A stretch of DNA of 64,000 nucleotides, from positions 1 through 64,000 of the forward strand of contig DATJEU010000070.1 in the NCBI GenBank assembly GCA_035496255.1. The letters are read 5' to 3'. The first letter of the stretch is position 1, and each line of letters starts with the position of its first letter. The notes under the pieces are model-generated. The model was not told the DNA's origin. It searched no databases and saw nothing but the letters and a program-made list of their open reading frames with translations. Positions 61,828 through 64,000 of this stretch are shown here, one piece after another. Origin of the DNA: Gp6-AA40 sp035496255. GTDB lineage: Bacteria > Acidobacteriota > Vicinamibacteria > Vicinamibacterales > UBA2999. The position numbers were made by a program, and so were the translations under genes.

Positions 61828-63126
61828 TTAATCAGCAACATCCGTACCCGTAACTTCGGGCACGATGCTCTCCGATCCGCGCGACGGTGTGTGAGCAGGT
61901 CCGCCGCCAGGCAGCGGCAGTGCCAGTAGCGTCGCCACCATTGGAAGAAACGACATCACCATCAGCATGCGCTCGATGCCGATGCGATCGCCCAGCATTC
62001 CCGCAAGCGGGACGTTCAGTCCCGCCATGCCCCAGGCAAAGCCCATCATCAATGACGACACGGTCGCGGCGCTGATCGGTGCGAGCGTCTGTCCAAACGT
62101 GACATTCACCGGCAACGTTGATTGCAAAAGAAACCCGCCGGCGGCGAGCACGACCGTAAACGAACGTCCCGTCAGATGCGGCGCCGCAAACAGGAACGGC
62201 ACCGCGCTCAGCAGCGAGAGAATGATGACCTTCCGCGGACCGAAGCGGTCCGCGAGCGGGCCGCCGAAAAATCCTCCCGCACCGACGGCCGTGAGGAAAA
62301 TGAAGGTCACCGTGCCTGCTTCCGAGACACTCATCCCGTGCCGCACCAGCATCGTCGGTGTGAAGACCGAAAACGCATTGGCCGTCATCGTGCGAAGCAC
62401 GACGATGAAATACAGCAGTGCCAGAGGACGCGCGTACGGCCGCAGCGCGCTGAAGCCGGCCACCGGCTCGTGATGGGCTCGCAACTGGTCGATCCGCGGA
62501 ATGCGCGGTAACAGCAGCAGCCCGACCACGGCGAGTCCCGGAATCATCAACGCCGGAATCATGGCGAGACCGAAGTGTTGTGCGACGGGAGCAAACACGA
62601 GGGGGGCCATGGCCTGACCGAGCGTCCCGCTGGTGATATGGAACGACATCGACAGTCCGCGTCGTTCGCCTGAGTAGCGGTGTACGAGTGCGGCAGCCGG
62701 CGGATGGAATGCCGCTGCGCCGAGGCCGCCGACGATGAGGGCAGCGGCAAGCGTCCACACGTTCTGCGCGAACCCGATCAACGTGACGACGCTCACGGCG
62801 AGCAATGGACCGGCCAGGAGGAGCACGCGCGGACGCCAGCGATCCGCGAGATGGCCGAAGCCCAGTTGCGACACCGAGTTTGCCATCTGGTAAAGCATCT
62901 GCACCGTGCCGGCTGCCGCCAGCGACAGGCCGAGACGGGGAATCAGCAGCGGCAGCAGCGGCGCGAAGATGTTGCCGAAGCCGTCAACCAGGAAATGGGT
63001 ACTGGCGAGGACGAGCACCGCCGGATGCAGGCCGAGCAGGCGCGGGCCTTGAGCTCCGCCGAGAGGCGTGCCGCGAGCGCCGTCGAGGGACTCGGCCCGG
63101 GTGTCGTCGAGGGGCGTGCCGCTCAT
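61828..63126 (-). CDS. MFS transporter, Fsr-like
   Basis: 432 residues, 12 membrane segments with a short N-terminal tail rich in GTPL repeats. Conserved loop HLADRWRPRVLLL after helix 2, FHPPAAALVHRYSGERRGLSMSFHITSGTLGQAMAPL and the second-half LADRFGPRKVIIL. The HPPAAAL and GERRGL features resemble the fosmidomycin-resistance (Fsr) group of efflux transporters; substrate uncertain. Its start overlaps the murJ stop (ATGA). Confidence 0.87.
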   Translation of the reverse strand: MSGTPLDDTRAESLDGARGTPLGGAQGPRLLGLHPAVLVLASTHFLVDGFGNIFAPLLPLLIPRLGLSLAAAGTVQMLYQMANSVSQLGFGHLADRWRPRVLLLAGPLLAVSVVTLIGFAQNVWTLAAALIVGGLGAAAFHPPAAALVHRYSGERRGLSMSFHITSGTLGQAMAPLVFAPVAQHFGLAMIPALMIPGLAVVGLLLLPRIPRIDQLRAHHEPVAGFSALRPYARPLALLYFIVVLRTMTANAFSVFTPTMLVRHGMSVSEAGTVTFIFLTAVGAGGFFGGPLADRFGPRKVIILSLLSAVPFLFAAPHLTGRSFTVVLAAGGFLLQSTLPVNVTFGQTLAPISAATVSSLMMGFAWGMAGLNVPLAGMLGDRIGIERMLMVMSFLPMVATLLALPLPGGGPAHTPSRGSESIVPEVTGTDVAD

Positions 63127-64000
63127 CGCGAGCGGCGGAACCGTCCGGTCACGAGGCTGAGTGCGTCGTCGAACTCACGGATGCGCAGCAGCCATGCGGT
63201 CCCGGCCAGTACGAGCAACGCGACACCGATCGTGCCGCCGAGGCGGACGATCTGCGCCGCAAGCGCATCGCCGCGAACCCACGATTCAAGCATCTGCATC
63301 ATCCAGTGTGCCGCGACTCCCATGACGATTGCAGCGGTGACAATGCGGACGAACGAACCGGCGAGTCTGGTGCCGTCGAGACCGGCGAGGCGGTGACGCA
63401 GCAGGGCCATCAGCACGATGCCGTTGAAGAGCGCTGCCAGCGACGTACCGAGGGCGAGTCCGCGGAAGCTGTACAGCCGCACTAACGCGAGATTGAGAAC
63501 CACGTTCACGATGATCGTGACGATGCCGACCGCCACCGGCGTGCGGTTGCGGCCCAGCGCGTAGAACGTGGGCGACGCGATTCGCGTCACGGAATAGCCC
63601 ACCAGTCCGACGGCGTACCACTGAAGCGCGGCGGCAGTGGCGATCGTCGCGTCCGGCGTGAATCGGCCACGTTCCAGCAGCAGTTGGACGATCGGATGCG
63701 CGAGCACGATGAGACCGACGGTCGCCGGGACGTTGAGCATCATCATCAACGACAAGCCGTCGGCCAGTGTCGTGCGGATCGCGCGGTCGTCCGAGCGCGC
63801 GCTGTGGCGCGAAACGGCTGGCAGCACCGCGGTGGCGATCGACACGCCGAACAGGCCGATCGGCAGATACATGATGCGGAACGCGTACTGGAGGTACGAC
63901 ACCGCGCCTGTTCCCTGCGAGGTCGCCAGCCACGTGTTGACGAAGACATTCACCTGCGTCGCCGCCATGCCGAGCGTGCCCGGTCCCATCAGCACGAGGA
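63123..64000 (-). CDS. murJ: lipid II flippase MurJ, C-terminal part (5' end beyond window)
   Basis: The frame runs off the right edge; 292 residues of the C-terminal half are visible. Conserved MurJ segments: QVNVFVNTWLATSQGTGAVSYLQYAFRIMYLPIGLFGVSIATAVLPAVSRH, LLERGRFTPDATIATAAALQWYAVGLVGYSVTRIASPTFYALGRNRTP. It moves lipid II across the inner membrane in peptidoglycan synthesis. Coupled to the MFS gene downstream. Confidence 0.92.
   Translation of the reverse strand, partial: LVLMGPGTLGMAATQVNVFVNTWLATSQGTGAVSYLQYAFRIMYLPIGLFGVSIATAVLPAVSRHSARSDDRAIRTTLADGLSLMMMLNVPATVGLIVLAHPIVQLLLERGRFTPDATIATAAALQWYAVGLVGYSVTRIASPTFYALGRNRTPVAVGIVTIIVNVVLNLALVRLYSFRGLALGTSLAALFNGIVLMALLRHRLAGLDGTRLAGSFVRIVTAAIVMGVAAHWMMQMLESWVRGDALAAQIVRLGGTIGVALLVLAGTAWLLRIREFDDALSLVTGRFRRSR

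Overview
The window is GC-rich bacterial chromosome, densely packed with overlapping genes (ATGA, GTGA and TGATG junctions). I see no rRNA, tRNA, transposase, phage or CRISPR sequence. The gene content includes squalene synthesis by HpnC/HpnD/HpnE, a phosphatidylcholine-synthase-like enzyme, fused alpha/beta E1 subunits of 2-oxoacid dehydrogenases, MacB-like permeases, an NtrC-type regulator and a P1-family peptidase. Together with many short palindromic repeats between genes, this suggests Acidobacteriota, probably a Vicinamibacteria (subdivision 6) relative. That assignment is inference from gene content, not from a marker gene.

Layout. 0-1.5 kb: a radical SAM/SPASM peptide-modifying enzyme followed by a peptide gene cut by the window edge. 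1.8-3.5 kb: a sigma-54 response regulator and a divergent small membrane protein. 3.5-7.2 kb: E3 (lpdA), E2 and lipB of a lipoate-dependent 2-oxoacid dehydrogenase. 7.1-9.8 kb: two tandem CNNM/CorC-type CBS membrane proteins. 9.9-14.7 kb: an ECF sigma factor, a catalytically degenerate malate-dehydrogenase-like protein, an SDR, a membrane pseudokinase, a receiver-like protein, an MBL hydrolase and an FHA protein. 14.8-18.6 kb: a HlyD-type adaptor with two MacB-like permeases. 18.7-25.8 kb: fused E1, a methyltransferase, an IDH/IMDH-family dehydrogenase, an SSS symporter and a P1 peptidase. 26-33 kb: panC, panB, an exported alpha/beta hydrolase, YgfZ, mutT, a hybrid kinase and a short mutY. 33-41.9 kb: cobalamin adenosyltransferase, hpnC, hpnD, hpnE, thiI, a class I aldolase, a NUDIX protein, def and a double-length ThyX-like protein. 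42-45.7 kb: a Pcs-like transferase, a LACTB2-like hydrolase, an M20 peptidase and an anchored protein. 45.7-60.7 kb (minus strand): a long gene train with acyl-CoA dehydrogenase, thiolase, 3-hydroxyacyl-CoA dehydrogenase/enoyl-CoA hydratase, a DDAH-like hydrolase, an ABC-2 exporter and a second fused E1. 60.7-64 kb: a cupin, a rhomboid protease, an MFS transporter and partial murJ.

How genes work together. The E3, E2 and lipB set supplies shared parts for lipoate-dependent complexes, and the two E1 fusions (18.7 and 58.5 kb) are possible partners. The minus-strand train from 60.7 to 45.7 kb holds a nearly complete beta-oxidation set next to one of these E1 fusions, consistent with breakdown of branched-chain or fatty acyl-CoA. 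HpnC, HpnD and HpnE convert farnesyl diphosphate to squalene; no squalene cyclase is in view.

The most unusual signals are not single genes. At least four families of small palindromic repeats lie between genes, and several copies read through in frame into proteins (ThiI C-terminus, Pcs C-terminus, E2 linker, thiolase loop, ABC ATPase C-terminus, ABC permease N-terminus). A second recurring pattern is a -10-like hexamer 6-8 bases before the start codon, which suggests leaderless mRNAs. Two divergent gene pairs start on the same CATG tetranucleotide.
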